In this document: positions 13,420 to 22,653 of the stretch, piece after piece | Layout: each line of letters begins with the position of its first letter | Numbering within the stretch: position 1 is the stretch's first letter | Source: Symbiodinium natans | Taxonomy: Eukaryota > Sar > Dinophyceae > Suessiales > Symbiodiniaceae | NCBI GenBank assembly: GCA_905221605.1 | Contig: CAJNDS010002382.1 | Location: 62,001-126,000 of the forward strand | Length of the DNA: 64,000 bases | Direction: 5' to 3' | The notes under the pieces: model-generated | What the model saw: only the letters and a program-made list of their open reading frames with translations | Told to the model about the DNA's origin: nothing | Database searches by the model: none | Program-made: the position numbers and the translations under genes

Positions 13420-15431
13420 GGGAAGGACGCAGGAGCCGGTGCTGGTAGGCGGTCGGCTTCATGAGGTGTCGCAGGGAGCGCTTGCCGCCAGTGATCGTGG
13501 CATGCTCGTAGGAGCGTGCCGAAGCGACTCACGCGCCGGCATGTGCGTAGCAGAGTGGCAGCGTTGGTTTGCACTTGGCGGCGTAGCGCGGAAGCAACAT
13601 CCCCGGCTAGGCCAGCTGCTGCCCAGACAACCCGAGCAGAGGCCAGTAGACTTTGAGGCCAGGCAGCATCGCGATAATAGGCGGCCTCGAACAAGTCCCA
13701 GACGCGCGAAGGTGCATGGCAGCAAAGCTGGATGAGAAGCCTGCATCGAGCGATCAAGAGGGCTTCTCGTGGGGACTGGAAGGGCATGAGGACCTCAAGG
13801 GCACAGTTGGCAGCGTGATGCCCCTCCTGCCATGACTGCCAGATCTTCCTGCGAATGCGGTCAAGCAGTCCCTCTAGTGGCTTGAGGCTGCGTGGTCCTG
13901 GCGCCAGCGAGGTGGCTAGGGTGGCATAAGCTGCAGGGAGGATTCTACCTGACACCCAACCTTCACGGACTGGCCAGGGCAACCGAGACCTTGTGAGGAG
14001 AGAGCCTGCGGCGTGCTCCGCTGCTCGCCCCCGGCCGACTGCATTCTCAATGTCTCGCCGGCCATTGTCGCGTGGTAACTGGGGCACTCCCAAGTATTTG
14101 TATTCGGAGGCGATGCGGACGTGCTCGTCGAGGATAGGGATGCTGGCAGTGCCTTGCAGCATGTCTCCCCTCACCCCGTCGGCTCCTGCACCCCGCGGGT
14201 CGATGAGGAACTCTGTCTTACCTGGGCCGGTGTTGACCCGTAGGCGGAAGGCCCGGAAGATCTGAAGGACAATGTTGCCCATGCGCATCACTGTCTCGGG
14301 GACATCCCCTGCGTGGTCCACATCCGCCAGGAGGACAAGGTCATCAGCCCAGGCTATCGCACAGGGTTCAGCTTGCTCGTCGGCGCACACAATCGCAATG
14401 GAGTGATGTGCGATCCCAGCCAGTGCGAGTTCTTGGTTGACTCTGGCAATGATGCAGGTCATTACCGCACCGAACAGCACATCAGCAAGTCCGTCGCCGG
14501 GGCGGCTACCGCGGGCGGCAAGCACCGGGAGGCGGTCTCCCTGTAAGAGCCAGCTAGAGCCGCGAACGCAATCTTGGAGCATGGCTATTTCAGCCTCATC
14601 GAGTCCCAGGACTTGTAGGGCCCCCCTATCCAGGAGGTCCTGCACCCACGGCAGCACAGCTTCCGCTCTCGCTGCTCCAGAGGATTCCCCAAAAAGAAGC
14701 TCGCGGTCAACCTCGTAGAAAGCTGCCTGCACATCGACAAACAGAGCTATATGTGACCTGCCAGCCTGGGCGGCAAGGCCGACCGCGACGCGAAAGGCAG
14801 CTAGTGCATAGCCAACATGCATGCCCGGCCTGCCCCCCAATTGGAGTGGCTGATAGGCGTTGACAACCTTGCGGCCGATAGTGCTTCGCAGGTGGCTATG
14901 CCAGACTTTCGCTACCCCATTCAGCAACACTATGGACCTGTAATTGGCCGGTAATGCCGCCGGTCCCTTCTTGTACAGCGCACAGGCGATCGCGTGCTTG
15001 AAATCGCTAGGCTCGCGACCAGTCAGTGCAAGCTTAAGATGCAGCTGCCACGTCCATCGCCCGGCCATGGCGGGTTGGGACGCCCACAGTCCGTTGCGAA
15101 TACCGTCCGGGCCCGGCGCTTTGACGGGTTTCTGTTTCCTGCAAAGTTGTTCTACTTGCAGGAGAGTGGGTGCGACATCAGGAAGGGCCTTGCCAGGAAT
15201 GCTCTGCCAAGCAGCGTGGGTGTCCGCCAGGGCCTGGGGAGTGACAACGGTTCCGTGCTCCTGACCACGGAACTGCTCTCGTAGCTCGCCTTGGATATCA
15301 TACCCGCCCGCCGCTCGGACTCTGCGTCTGTCAGCAGCGCGCCTGGACGCCCAGCGCAAGTGCAGAAGCGCCTGGTCTGGACGACCATGCACATGCCACG
15401 ACGCCGTCGCAGCAGACAGGAGTGACTGCAT
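13062..15431 (-). CDS. LINE reverse transcriptase domain (ORF2 part)
   Basis: RNA-dependent DNA polymerase for target-primed reverse transcription. The motifs appear in order: KAPGPDGI at about residue 104; YRSIVLLN at about 164; QLGGRPG at about 197; motif A FVDVQAAFYEVD at about 231; motif B RPGDGLADVLFG at about 310; catalytic motif C WADDLVLLAD at about 360; GKTEF at about 404; and YLGV at about 446. The catalytic aspartates (motif A, and DD in motif C) are intact. The first Met is artificial. The same frame extends upstream to about 15,490, where a one-base shift separates it from the endonuclease frame. At the 3' side a Cys-x2-Cys near 13,400 runs into the zinc-finger frame after another shift. 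The last roughly 50 codons of this ORF are therefore probably out of frame. Confidence 0.93.
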   Translation of the reverse strand: MQSLLSAATASWHVHGRPDQALLHLRWASRRAADRRRVRAAGGYDIQGELREQFRGQEHGTVVTPQALADTHAAWQSIPGKALPDVAPTLLQVEQLCRKQKPVKAPGPDGIRNGLWASQPAMAGRWTWQLHLKLALTGREPSDFKHAIACALYKKGPAALPANYRSIVLLNGVAKVWHSHLRSTIGRKVVNAYQPLQLGGRPGMHVGYALAAFRVAVGLAAQAGRSHIALFVDVQAAFYEVDRELLFGESSGAARAEAVLPWVQDLLDRGALQVLGLDEAEIAMLQDCVRGSSWLLQGDRLPVLAARGSRPGDGLADVLFGAVMTCIIARVNQELALAGIAHHSIAIVCADEQAEPCAIAWADDLVLLADVDHAGDVPETVMRMGNIVLQIFRAFRLRVNTGPGKTEFLIDPRGAGADGVRGDMLQGTASIPILDEHVRIASEYKYLGVPQLPRDNGRRDIENAVGRGRAAEHAAGSLLTRSRLPWPVREGWVSGRILPAAYATLATSLAPGPRSLKPLEGLLDRIRRKIWQSWQEGHHAANCALEVLMPFQSPREALLIARCRLLIQLCCHAPSRVWDLFEAAYYRDAAWPQSLLASARVVWAAAGLAGDVASALRRQVQTNAATLLRTCRRVSRFGTLLRACHDHWRQALPATPHEADRLPAPAPASFPCRVCHHQSKTKHALAVQCIAPMVWFRTACSISSTPLAGGASKTFTPPPGFDTILSTLRCADMGCSTLWGLSTRSALPPSGRVRWVTCAFLHYKHRAPGCPPLLSDERPNVTHMLRQRT

Positions 15432-15444
15432 GTGTGCGATTTTG

Positions 15445-18400
15445 TCACGCCGGCCGAGCCTGTGCAGGCGGTATCGTAGTCGGTTCTCTTGTCCGGAGAG
15501 TACTGCTACCCGCTACCCTCCGCCAGACCTCGAGTCTGCGGGCCCCGCCTGGGCGTTGTCGCCAGGCTCGGAAGCACCTACCCAGCCAGGCTAACTTGGC
15601 TCTTACAACTGCCAGAGCTTTTTCCCTTCTCACTTGCTTGAGCTGGCAAAGGTGGCGCCATGCTTCCTCGCTGAGGTAGGGCTGGGACGGCTTGGCTCTC
15701 GGGCGGCGAGGGAGACCATCCTGAAACCTCTTGTACGCATGTGACAGTTGTTGGACTTGCTGCGTAGGGGAGAGCGCCCATGTGGATCTCCAGTGCCCTA
15801 CGCTGTCCCAAAGTCGAGCAGCGAATGTGGCGCATTCCTGCGGGGTGCAGCGGCGGGCTCCGCTACCGCGTTGTGGCCTTCCTACTAACGTGAGCTCGCC
15901 AACAGCAAGCACAGGCATGTGGTCACGCCTGCCCAACAGAATGTCGAATTCAGGGAAGGGCGCTGTATACGTGACTCTGCATTGTGCCTCGGACACCAGC
16001 CAATGGTCGAGGCGCTTGCTGAGGCCGCTTGCGTGTTGCCAGGTCCAATCATGACCGTGATGGATGGTAGTGAAAGTGGCTGGTGCCACGAGCCTGGCCT
16101 GTCTGCTCAGTTGGGCAAGCTTGTCGTCACCGAGCCTCGGGGCCTGGAGAGTAACCCTACGACCGACAAGGACGTCGTCGACATCGGAGGCTGCGAAGTC
16201 AGCATTGGCGTCAACGCCTAGCAGGATGGTAGCATCGGAGGGAAGATGGCTGAGATGTGTCCCCAGACCTCCCCAGAACGCTGAAATCTCTGTGCTTGGC
16301 CTATCAGCATGCGGGGCATGAGCAGAGATAATGCACAGCGGGGGGCAGACCGCGCGAGTTTTGATAATAAGCATCTGCGGTGTGGAGCATACAATGACCC
16401 AGGCATCCATAGAGTCGCAACACGGGACCCAGTCCGAGCGCAACCAAATTTCGCATCCGTACCGTCCATGCCGGTCCGCCCCGGAGCGCCATGTCAGAAA
16501 ATCACCGGAAACCCATCGGCCCTGTCTGGATCTGCATTCTTGCAGGGTGACGAGGTGCACTTGCAAATCCCTCAGTTGTTTATGGAGATAAGCCCTACGC
16601 TGCCCCGAGCCAGTTCTATTAAAGAAATGCGGCATAGTATCCTTGATAGATTGGATGTTTGCCTGCACTGCTCGAAAGGCCAGGTTGGCCGGTTTGGGCG
16701 CAGGTGTCGCGGGCTCGCCGTCGCTGGTTTCGGCGCCGCGGGCGGCGGTGTCGTCTGCTGGCATGGGCATGTCCCATTGGAGAAGGACTTTCGTCCCATC
16801 CACAACTCGCCCGTATGGTACCAGCCAGAGATCGTCCGCAGCCGCTGTCCATAGCGCCGAGTGATGTGGTACACACACCGGGCGCTCTACACCTAGGTTG
16901 CCATGTTTGGCCGCAAGACCGGCAAGAGTGTCGACAAGTTCATTGACAACGAAGCCTGCATGACCGGGGACATGTGTAAACCTGGTGGCAATACGTGTTT
17001 GCAGGGCTTGCCACGCCCGACGGGCGTCCTTGGCCCACTCAGCCGCCGCCGAGGCATGACCGGCAGCAACACCGAGTGCTGCTTGGTTGTCAACAGCGGC
17101 AGTGACAACCGTGGGCTTGGCATGCCACGCCGCAGCATTGGCATCCAACCACACGCAAGCCCACAAGGCTGCCGTCTGCAGCGCCGCAAGTTCCGCGGCA
17201 TACGAAAGAAGCCCAGGGGCGACTGACCATTGTGGGCACACGACGCCATGTTCCCAGCCCAGCCGGTACCATTGTCCAGCATGCCAGCCCCAGGCCACGA
17301 ACGCCCATGCGCCCGTGTGCAAGCCGGTACCATCTGTGGAGATCAGGACCTGCTCAGGAACTCCACTGGTCCATGGTGGATATGCGTGCCAGGCCTGTTG
17401 TAGCCGCCATGGTACTTGAGAGGGCAGGGAGGTAGGAAGGTCGTCAGCCAACCAGTATTCATACAACTTCTCCTGCAGCTGGCCCGCAGGAGTGATGTCG
17501 GCCTCCCAACACGTGCTAGAATGCCGTTTCCACACTGGCGCCCCTCGCGGGCGAAGGTAGCACAGTCGAAGGGAGCTCCTAGCGGTAACTTGTGCGACAG
17601 AGGTCTCTCGCGGCGGCGTCATACGCCATAAGTCGGTATGTGTGTCTGAGTAGGGTTTCCACCACCGCACCAAATTAAGCTCAACTTGCGGCTCAAAATC
17701 GGCCATCAGAGCGATAGCCGGAGCGCTGTGGGAGCAATGAAAGACCCAGAGGAGGAAAAGGAGGGAGTGGGAGACCACTCCTCCTAGGAAGCAGCCGCGG
17801 AATCCCAAAAGGGTCAGAAGCAAAGGCCACAGAGGCCGGCAATGGGCGGAGCGGCCCACGGGGGCACGGGGTGTAAGTACATCACCATTCCGCAGAAGGA
17901 CATCAGAGGGGTTCATATTAGCAGTACCGCGAACGACATGGGTGAGTGGTGGAGAACGTGCCAGTTGGCGACAAACAGGACTCCTATCCCATACAACGAC
18001 ATTGACATGGTTGTCTTCATCACACCGCAAACAGAGATGTAGTCCCGCATCTGGCATCCATGGCATGGGCGCCCATCGGGCATGCTGCCCGCTCCACTCA
18101 GTGATAAAACTAGCAGCCGTAGGGCGCCAAGTGGCCCCGGCAGGCAGCGGGACAACCTGCTTGGGGCGGTCGGGCCGCCAGAGGGTGACCTGGTCCCGCT
18201 GAGTCAAGAGAAAGGGCAGTTGCCAAACGGCGTGGTGTCGCGCCTGCTCGGCCGTGAGGAAAATGGGCATAGGCCCCGGGACACGAGCTGCCTCGGGAGG
18301 GCGCGCGATAATCATGTCTCCGTGCCGCAGCTTAGGGACGCTGGCTCCAACCTGGGTGGCACCACTGCCGCAAGGCGCAAGATACTCCATATCCTCTCCT

Positions 18401-21400
18401 AGAGAGCGAGGGAACAGCCTCCAAGGCGTGTCGCGCAACATCAGTCTAGCATGAACAGCACCGCCGACGGAAACTGCAACACAGACTAGTGGTTTAGGCG
18501 GACATGGAACCAGATGCATTGCCCCCATGCTAATTGCAGGCCAGACAGGGGCATGGCAAGCCCCCCAGTCTAGGAGGTCATATTGCATGGTGGAAAATAT
18601 GTGCACATCCGACATGTGGGTGTGAGTGCGAAAGGGCGTGGCAGGTCCTTGTATAGGGCATAGGGCCTGGACCCATGGAAAATTCGCCAGACTTACTGTG
18701 TTCCCGGTGCTGCGCAAGGAAGGATTAGCGGGATAACAGGACTGCCCAACCGCAAGTACACGCGGCTCCAGGCGTTTGCTGGAGCTGGCGGGTCTGCGTG
18801 ACCTGGACCTACTGGCGACCCTGGGACAAGCTGAAGTGCTGGAGCTAGAGCTCACCTCAAGTTCAGCCTCCATGGAGAGGACCGCATGTACATTAAACCA
18901 CACCAACAGGAGAAGGGGCCCACCCAACCGGCACTTAGTCCCTAGTGCAAGAAGCAAAAGGAGCCGAGACGGGGCGACCCTGATCGCGATACTGCGGGGC
19001 CGAGACGGTAGTGGTTTATGCGCTCTGCCGGGCCGGATGACATCAGCATCTCGCAAGTCAACTTGCATAGTCGCCTCAGAGTGGTACAGCACATCAGGAT
19101 GGCCTGCCAGGGTCCAGGGCCCTTCAGGGGCTTGACGCCGGAAGACATGGGTAATGAAGCCAACATCAGCAATGGCAGGTGCCACCAAGCACTCAGTTTG
19201 CCCCTCTCCTCGCACCAAAATATGCACTTGGTGCGGCAAGCTGCATGCGGCAACCATGTGGACCTGTTGGCCCCAAGCCCACGGGGACGGTATCCATCGG
19301 CCTTGGATGCCTGCGGAAAGGAATGCATCAAACGCACCCAGGTGTGGGAGCCAGTCTGCCCCGGCAGGCACCGTAATAACTTGAGGCTGGCACCCGGGGC
19401 TCCATAGAGTACACTCCCAAGAGGGGATAACATGTAAGAAGCGCTGCCATAGCGTGCAATGGCGCAGAGCGGAGACAGAATGAATATGTACTACACCCCC
19501 TCGACGGCCAGTACGGATTTGCCCAAGGGGGGAAGCATAGAAGACATCTCCCGATCGGAGCGTTAGGGTCGGAGACAGGCGCTCCAAGCTGTCCACCTGC
19601 TCAGTCTGGCTGATTGTAGGTTCAATGGCCACCGGAGGGTACAGCTGTCCGAAAGCGCCTGGGGTACGAGCCGCTACCGCGTCAGCGTACCAATCTAGCC
19701 GGGCTCTGCGGGGCAACAGCAAGCAAATCTGCCATGTTTCCGAGACGATCAGAATGCAGGCGGACCCAGTATCCGGCGGTGTCGCAACCAGCTCCAAGAT
19801 ACTATTGGAAGGGTTCGGCCAGATCGGTATGACCGACCTTGCCCATGGCGGTTCATCCTTGAGGAGTAACCGGACCATCCACCCCCATTCGCAGGAGCAG
19901 CTGACCTCATGCACATCTCCGGCATCAGCGAAGGGAGTGCGCAGTCGCAGCCGGAGGGTGTTGCTCGCAGATAGTGGCCGAAGGGTACGCTGATGGTAAT
20001 CCTCATGCCACGGAAAGGCACCGGCCAGGGGGACCTCTTGAACCCGCGTATCCTCAGATTGCTGCACCATGGAGGTGCCTGCCCAAAACAACCCGAGCGC
20101 TAATACCCACCTAGGGGAAAAGACGGCTACCAGGGCCACCATGGGGGCTAGAAGAGGGAAAGCGTGATCAGCACTAGAGGTCTGATGTATCTGCCAGTGC
20201 ACTGCTGTGAGCCGAGGCGGTGACGCGTCAAGCTGCAAGGAGGCACCCATAGCAGGGGGGACACCTATAAGAAGCGCAGTCTCGGCAACATTCACGGTAG
20301 TGCAAGAACACATGCGTAGACACACCATGACATCGGCCCTTTGCCAGAGTAAATGCGTCACGGCCTGCGGCGGGCCGTATCGAATATCGTCTGGCTCCAA
20401 CGGTGCACCAGTTTCAACACGTACTGCAGGTAAGTGTCGGGTGTTCCCGTGCATGTGGCAGCTCATGTACAGGGGGAGTTCCGGAAGGGCGGTGGCAGCT
20501 TGCATAGCTTTGGCATGAGTAATCCAGGTAGCCATGATCGCGGCTGACAAGGTTCCGGTTCCGGACTGAAGAGACTGAGCCGCGAGCCAGAGCATCACAA
20601 GGCGTCCCAGCCAGGCTCCACTCGCCTTGCTATTGGCAGCCACCCTCTCAGCAGCCCAAAAGGGCAAGCAGTCTCCGTCCCTGAGGGCAAACTCGCCCGC
20701 ATGAGCCGCACCCACCGGCGGGAGAACGGTCCCAGTTTGATTGCCCAGAGAGAATGCAGCTAGCCCACCAGCCGCGACTCTACGGGGTAGCACGCTCGGC
20801 ACGGAAAGCCTCGGCGACCAGAGGAGCACATGCACCTGATCCTCGCGGGGGGCACTAGTGATGAGATGGACAGCCGAGCGGTCAGGCTGAGGGTGGACTG
20901 GAACAACCGGGGCGAGACCTTCGCGCATTGCCCACTGACTGCAGACCCCGAGCAAAACATGCAGGCAATCCGGAGACATAAGAAGGCGACCCGTGACCGG
21001 GCGTCTCAAACAGCCTGGGTGGTAAATATGAAACCGAACCGCAGTGCGAGCCGGACATTCCGGTAAAAGAGTGACGCGGCCTGCCTGCCACGCCTGCCAA
21101 GTGGGAGAAAGATGCGCCTGTAGGAGGCCATACTGCGACGGGACAGCCTGTCGAACCGCGAGTGAGAGGCAGTCTCCGTAGGTGGGGATTGCAAAGTCTG
21201 GTACGCCCCCATGCACGGACACAGGGTACTCGGTCCGAGCCCGCGCCGGTAGAGGGGAAGTATCGGTGTCCATGGGGTTCGCGTCAGTGGACATGCCATA
21301 TGCTGATAGGAGCAGGGTGGTCCAAAGCACTGGGCGGCAGGCGCCAACGAGGCCTGCAAGGAGCCAGATCCCGACGTGCCGAGCACTGGCTCCTGTGCTC

Positions 21401-22653
21401 CGAATCGTGCTGCTTGCGGGCGCTGCCTCCGGCGCTGGTTCATTGGAAGGCACAGCAGACCCCAGAGCGAAGTGGGTGGCGTCGCTATGCGCTTGATGGC
21501 CTGCAATGCTGCGGAGCAGCCGGAGAGCTTCTCCCAACTGATGTGTGGCGGCTTCCCAAGCGAGAAGAGAGGTGTCGTTGGGGGTCAGGGAAACAGGAGT
21601 TTGGCAGGCCGCTTCGCAAGTTCCCATGACACGGACGGGTACAGCCGGGATCGCGGTTGCTTCCACAGAGGGGGCAGCGGGCTCGGCTGACGCACTGGCA
21701 ATACCAGCCGGTAGCTGGTGGGGCCTCTGTCCTCCGGGACCAGCATTGAGGGGCCCCCCCCAATCGCTGCGGGTAAAAACGGGCAGCTCCTCTTCTTCGT
21801 CCCAAGGACTCAAGTACGTGACGGGGCCTTGCTGGTCGAAGTTCATACCCACAGCGAAAAGCTGGCCGTGTCGCAGTCCTGTGAGGGAAGAGCCGTACCT
21901 AAAAATCTGTTGTTCACGGACCAAACAAAAGCGCTGAGGGACGACCGGCTGCAGAGTGAAAGTGGCGATGGCCCACTGCATCAAGGCATCCCAGTCCAAG
22001 GGGTTGGACCTGCTTTCGAAAACCGCCGCACGATCTTGCCACATGCATACAATGAATATGTTAGCAGCTGCGCGGCCTCTCGGAACATAGATCCAGTGAT
22101 TAATATTATGGTGCAAGCTGGGAAGGACCTGAAAGAGCCGACCATCATTATCCAGTCTAACTGGAGAGTGCGCGCTAATAATGGCAAGACGAGCATCCGT
22201 AATAGTGCGTGTCTCGCGAGGCAAATCCACAGGGGTAGGGACACCGAAAGTCCAAACCCGAGTGGGCACAGAGATAGGGGTGGGCTGGGCGACGGCTCCG
22301 AGTGAGAGGGCAGCACAGACCCAAAGAAAGAGAGGCTTCGGGCGAGTTGTGCCGGACACCCACACAAGCCCGGTGCTGGTAAGAAGGCCGAACAAGTCCG
22401 GTATCCTCGCACCGACTCTAGCCCGAGCCCCGACAGGCATGCCAGGGGTACTTGGCAGCCTGAAATCGGCAACAAGAGAACATGCCGAGCCGTTAGGCTG
22501 AACCGTCGCAGGTATTCCGGCCTGGGTCAAAGCAACTGGCCGTAGATACTCACGGCGGCCCGATTCCCGAACAATCCACCAGCATCCAGACGCCGGCGGT
22601 ACACATACGAAATCAAGAGGGTCCTGAAAACTGTCTGAGCCGCATGAACCCAT
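15445..22653 (-). CDS. Giant LINE polyprotein: membrane modules, RNase H, EEP endonuclease
   Basis: 2,402 codons, an exceptionally long open frame. Residues 1 to about 1,700 hold repeated modules of roughly 300 residues. Each has a Trp/Pro-rich soluble part (recurring patterns such as VPLPAGATWRP and ITVPAGADWLP) next to a hydrophobic segment likely to span a membrane. Residues about 1,760-1,920 form an RNase H domain with a complete acidic set: ISTDGTG, AELAAL, AAVDNQAAL, and THVPGHAG then NELVDTLA. Residues about 1,990-2,250 form an apurinic-endonuclease-like EEP nuclease: QANIQS, TLQECR, SAHAPH, LLGVDANAD, RLDHWLVS and GRRDHMP. RNase H lies upstream of the nuclease, unlike the usual EN-RT-RNH order. 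The start is artificial: the frame joins the upstream ORF after a shift near 22,635, and the end joins the RT near 15,490. Confidence 0.88.
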   Translation of the reverse strand: MGSCGSDSFQDPLDFVCVPPASGCWWIVRESGRREYLRPVALTQAGIPATVQPNGSACSLVADFRLPSTPGMPVGARARVGARIPDLFGLLTSTGLVWVSGTTRPKPLFLWVCAALSLGAVAQPTPISVPTRVWTFGVPTPVDLPRETRTITDARLAIISAHSPVRLDNDGRLFQVLPSLHHNINHWIYVPRGRAAANIFIVCMWQDRAAVFESRSNPLDWDALMQWAIATFTLQPVVPQRFCLVREQQIFRYGSSLTGLRHGQLFAVGMNFDQQGPVTYLSPWDEEEELPVFTRSDWGGPLNAGPGGQRPHQLPAGIASASAEPAAPSVEATAIPAVPVRVMGTCEAACQTPVSLTPNDTSLLAWEAATHQLGEALRLLRSIAGHQAHSDATHFALGSAVPSNEPAPEAAPASSTIRSTGASARHVGIWLLAGLVGACRPVLWTTLLLSAYGMSTDANPMDTDTSPLPARARTEYPVSVHGGVPDFAIPTYGDCLSLAVRQAVPSQYGLLQAHLSPTWQAWQAGRVTLLPECPARTAVRFHIYHPGCLRRPVTGRLLMSPDCLHVLLGVCSQWAMREGLAPVVPVHPQPDRSAVHLITSAPREDQVHVLLWSPRLSVPSVLPRRVAAGGLAAFSLGNQTGTVLPPVGAAHAGEFALRDGDCLPFWAAERVAANSKASGAWLGRLVMLWLAAQSLQSGTGTLSAAIMATWITHAKAMQAATALPELPLYMSCHMHGNTRHLPAVRVETGAPLEPDDIRYGPPQAVTHLLWQRADVMVCLRMCSCTTVNVAETALLIGVPPAMGASLQLDASPPRLTAVHWQIHQTSSADHAFPLLAPMVALVAVFSPRWVLALGLFWAGTSMVQQSEDTRVQEVPLAGAFPWHEDYHQRTLRPLSASNTLRLRLRTPFADAGDVHEVSCSCEWGWMVRLLLKDEPPWARSVIPIWPNPSNSILELVATPPDTGSACILIVSETWQICLLLPRRARLDWYADAVAARTPGAFGQLYPPVAIEPTISQTEQVDSLERLSPTLTLRSGDVFYASPLGQIRTGRRGGVVHIHSVSALRHCTLWQRFLHVIPSWECTLWSPGCQPQVITVPAGADWLPHLGAFDAFLSAGIQGRWIPSPWAWGQQVHMVAACSLPHQVHILVRGEGQTECLVAPAIADVGFITHVFRRQAPEGPWTLAGHPDVLYHSEATMQVDLRDADVIRPGRAHKPLPSRPRSIAIRVAPSRLLLLLALGTKCRLGGPLLLLVWFNVHAVLSMEAELEVSSSSSTSACPRVASRSRSRRPASSSKRLEPRVLAVGQSCYPANPSLRSTGNTVSLANFPWVQALCPIQGPATPFRTHTHMSDVHIFSTMQYDLLDWGACHAPVWPAISMGAMHLVPCPPKPLVCVAVSVGGAVHARLMLRDTPWRLFPRSLGEDMEYLAPCGSGATQVGASVPKLRHGDMIIARPPEAARVPGPMPIFLTAEQARHHAVWQLPFLLTQRDQVTLWRPDRPKQVVPLPAGATWRPTAASFITEWSGQHARWAPMPWMPDAGLHLCLRCDEDNHVNVVVWDRSPVCRQLARSPPLTHVVRGTANMNPSDVLLRNGDVLTPRAPVGRSAHCRPLWPLLLTLLGFRGCFLGGVVSHSLLFLLWVFHCSHSAPAIALMADFEPQVELNLVRWWKPYSDTHTDLWRMTPPRETSVAQVTARSSLRLCYLRPRGAPVWKRHSSTCWEADITPAGQLQEKLYEYWLADDLPTSLPSQVPWRLQQAWHAYPPWTSGVPEQVLISTDGTGLHTGAWAFVAWGWHAGQWYRLGWEHGVVCPQWSVAPGLLSYAAELAALQTAALWACVWLDANAAAWHAKPTVVTAAVDNQAALGVAAGHASAAAEWAKDARRAWQALQTRIATRFTHVPGHAGFVVNELVDTLAGLAAKHGNLGVERPVCVPHHSALWTAAADDLWLVPYGRVVDGTKVLLQWDMPMPADDTAARGAETSDGEPATPAPKPANLAFRAVQANIQSIKDTMPHFFNRTGSGQRRAYLHKQLRDLQVHLVTLQECRSRQGRWVSGDFLTWRSGADRHGRYGCEIWLRSDWVPCCDSMDAWVIVCSTPQMLIIKTRAVCPPLCIISAHAPHADRPSTEISAFWGGLGTHLSHLPSDATILLGVDANADFAASDVDDVLVGRRVTLQAPRLGDDKLAQLSRQARLVAPATFTTIHHGHDWTWQHASGLSKRLDHWLVSEAQCRVTYTAPFPEFDILLGRRDHMPVLAVGELTLVGRPQRGSGARRCTPQECATFAARLWDSVGHWRSTWALSPTQQVQQLSHAYKRFQDGLPRRPRAKPSQPYLSEEAWRHLCQLKQVRREKALAVVRAKLAWLGRCFRAWRQRPGGARRLEVWRRVAGSSTLRTREPTTIPPAQARPA

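Noticed and set aside
12275-22501. Many long plus-strand ORFs opposite the LINE (up to 296 codons)
   Set aside because: They are antisense shadows of a GC-rich minus-strand coding region whose domains are unambiguous (RT, RNase H, endonuclease).
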